From NCBI GenBank assembly GCA_964449305.1, contig CAYUYM010000163.1, positions 1 through 7,675 on the forward strand: 7,675 nucleotides of DNA. Reading direction: 5' to 3'. Positions 7,035 to 7,675 of this stretch are shown here, piece after piece. The notes under the pieces are model-generated. The model was not told the origin of the DNA, made no database searches, and worked only from the letters and a program-made list of their open reading frames with translations. A program made the position numbers and the translations under genes. Each line of letters starts with the position of its first letter. Position 1 is the stretch's first letter. Source of the DNA: CAYUYM01 sp964449305. GTDB taxonomy: Bacteria; Bacteroidota; Ignavibacteria; SZUA-365; CAYQST01.

Positions 7035-7675
7035 ATGCCATCCAACATGATCAAACCGTTTCAATTGTTCGAATTCATCTGTCGGAAGCACCCGGCATCA
7101 TGCATGATGATTGTGTTCAGTTCAATCATCATTGCCGGTTGCGCTGGCAGCTCCGTCGTGACGGTGCAGCAGCCACCGATACCTCCTGTCTGCTGCACCT
7201 CCGGCGGTTCCCTTCCAGGATCGATCAACGGAGCCGCCGATGAGTATGCGCCATGCATTGAAACGCGGGGGGGGGAGGAGAATCTGTGGTTCACTTCAAG
7301 TCGTCAACTTGACGGCAAGAATCCCACCTCCAAGCCGTGCAACGTGTTCCGTTCAAGGCGGTCGCTTCTTCCCGGAACCACTCCACACGAGCGCTGGGCG
7401 ACACCACTCGCCATGCGAGGACGTGAGGCGACCTTTGATCGCTGGGGCAATGGCTCGGTCACCATCGCCGGAGACATGATGATCCTCGCTTCTGAACAGC
7501 CACTCCAGCCACAGTCGCCATTTTCGCCGGGTGGCACGCGGCAGATGTACACCTTGTGGATGCTGAAGCGCAATGATGCCGGAGCCTTCGTGAATCCCCA
7601 GCCACTGACGGGGATTCAGCAGGAAAAGTGGTGGACATCACAACCCGCATTGTCACCGGATGGAAGGATCCTCCT
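7035..7675 (+). CDS. PD40 (WD40-like) beta-propeller lipoprotein, 3' end outside the window; possibly OmpA-family
   Basis: ATG 7035 opens a frame of 213 codons that continues past the right edge. The N-terminus has a hydrophobic segment ending in IIIAGC, a lipobox with Cys36, followed by a Pro- and Gln-rich linker. Three blade-like units follow: ADEYAPCIE with NLWFTSSR (about 68-90), SVTIAGDMMILASEQ (about 145-160), and SQPALSPDGRILL (202-213). The last matches the PD40 consensus of the TolB/OmpA-associated propellers. In Bacteroidota and relatives, such N-terminal propellers often precede a C-terminal OmpA peptidoglycan-binding domain, but that part, if present, is not in the window. The start is 16 bp after the upstream stop; no strong Shine-Dalgarno is seen, and ATG 7047 is an alternative. 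A run of nine G lies inside codons 78-81. Confidence 0.72.
   Translation, partial: MPSNMIKPFQLFEFICRKHPASCMMIVFSSIIIAGCAGSSVVTVQQPPIPPVCCTSGGSLPGSINGAADEYAPCIETRGGEENLWFTSSRQLDGKNPTSKPCNVFRSRRSLLPGTTPHERWATPLAMRGREATFDRWGNGSVTIAGDMMILASEQPLQPQSPFSPGGTRQMYTLWMLKRNDAGAFVNPQPLTGIQQEKWWTSQPALSPDGRIL
7267..7275 (+). repeat. Nine-G homopolymer inside the PD40 lipoprotein gene
   Basis: Nine consecutive G residues fall within codons 78-81 (Arg-Gly-Gly-Glu) of the PD40 lipoprotein, in its first predicted blade. Slippage by one base would shift the frame; one alternative frame reaches a stop at about 7477-7479, giving a truncated product. Such tracts can cause phase variation of surface proteins, but they are also prone to sequencing error. 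The tract is seen directly; the functional meaning is open. Confidence 0.6.

Overview
The window looks like chromosomal DNA of a Gram-negative bacterium with moderately high GC. Three consecutive plus-strand genes encode lipobox-type lipoproteins. One ends in an outer-membrane-barrel-like domain with a C-terminal Phe, one is a large cysteine-rich multi-domain protein, and one has PD40-type propeller blades. This style is familiar from the Bacteroidota/Chlorobi side of bacteria, and a Kapabacteria-like lineage is my guess. No marker gene here fixes the taxonomy.

Layout. The left half (1 to 3460) is a minus-strand cluster of three genes, read from right to left. The first encodes a 351-residue protein that resembles a very divergent sigma factor (3460 to 2405). 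The second encodes a 285-residue protein with an N-terminal H-x3-C-x2-C zinc-finger-like motif and a beta-rich remainder (2336 to 1479). The third is a long open frame from 1386 that runs off the left edge. It encodes a helical N-terminal region, a Lon-like (S16) protease domain with the Ser/Lys dyad kept but no AAA+ module, and then a transmembrane helix. The right half (3651 to 7675) is a divergent plus-strand operon of three exported proteins: a lipoprotein/barrel protein (3651 to 4709), a cysteine-rich 754-residue lipoprotein (4754 to 7018), and the start of a PD40 propeller lipoprotein (7035 to the right edge). A 190-bp divergent intergenic region separates the halves and carries a small CCGGA repeat cluster.

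How they may work together. My reading is that the left cluster is a regulatory cassette: a sigma-like protein, a zinc-finger partner that could act as anti-sigma or adaptor, and a membrane-tethered Lon-like peptidase that could process one of them in response to an envelope signal. The right operon is an envelope module. Whether the cassette controls the divergent envelope operon is conjecture from head-to-head placement. The Lon-like gene fold match and the lipoprotein calls are the firmest assignments. The sigma-like call is the weakest.

I see no tRNA, rRNA, CRISPR array, insertion sequence, integrase or convincing terminator. There is no gene-free stretch over 300 bp.
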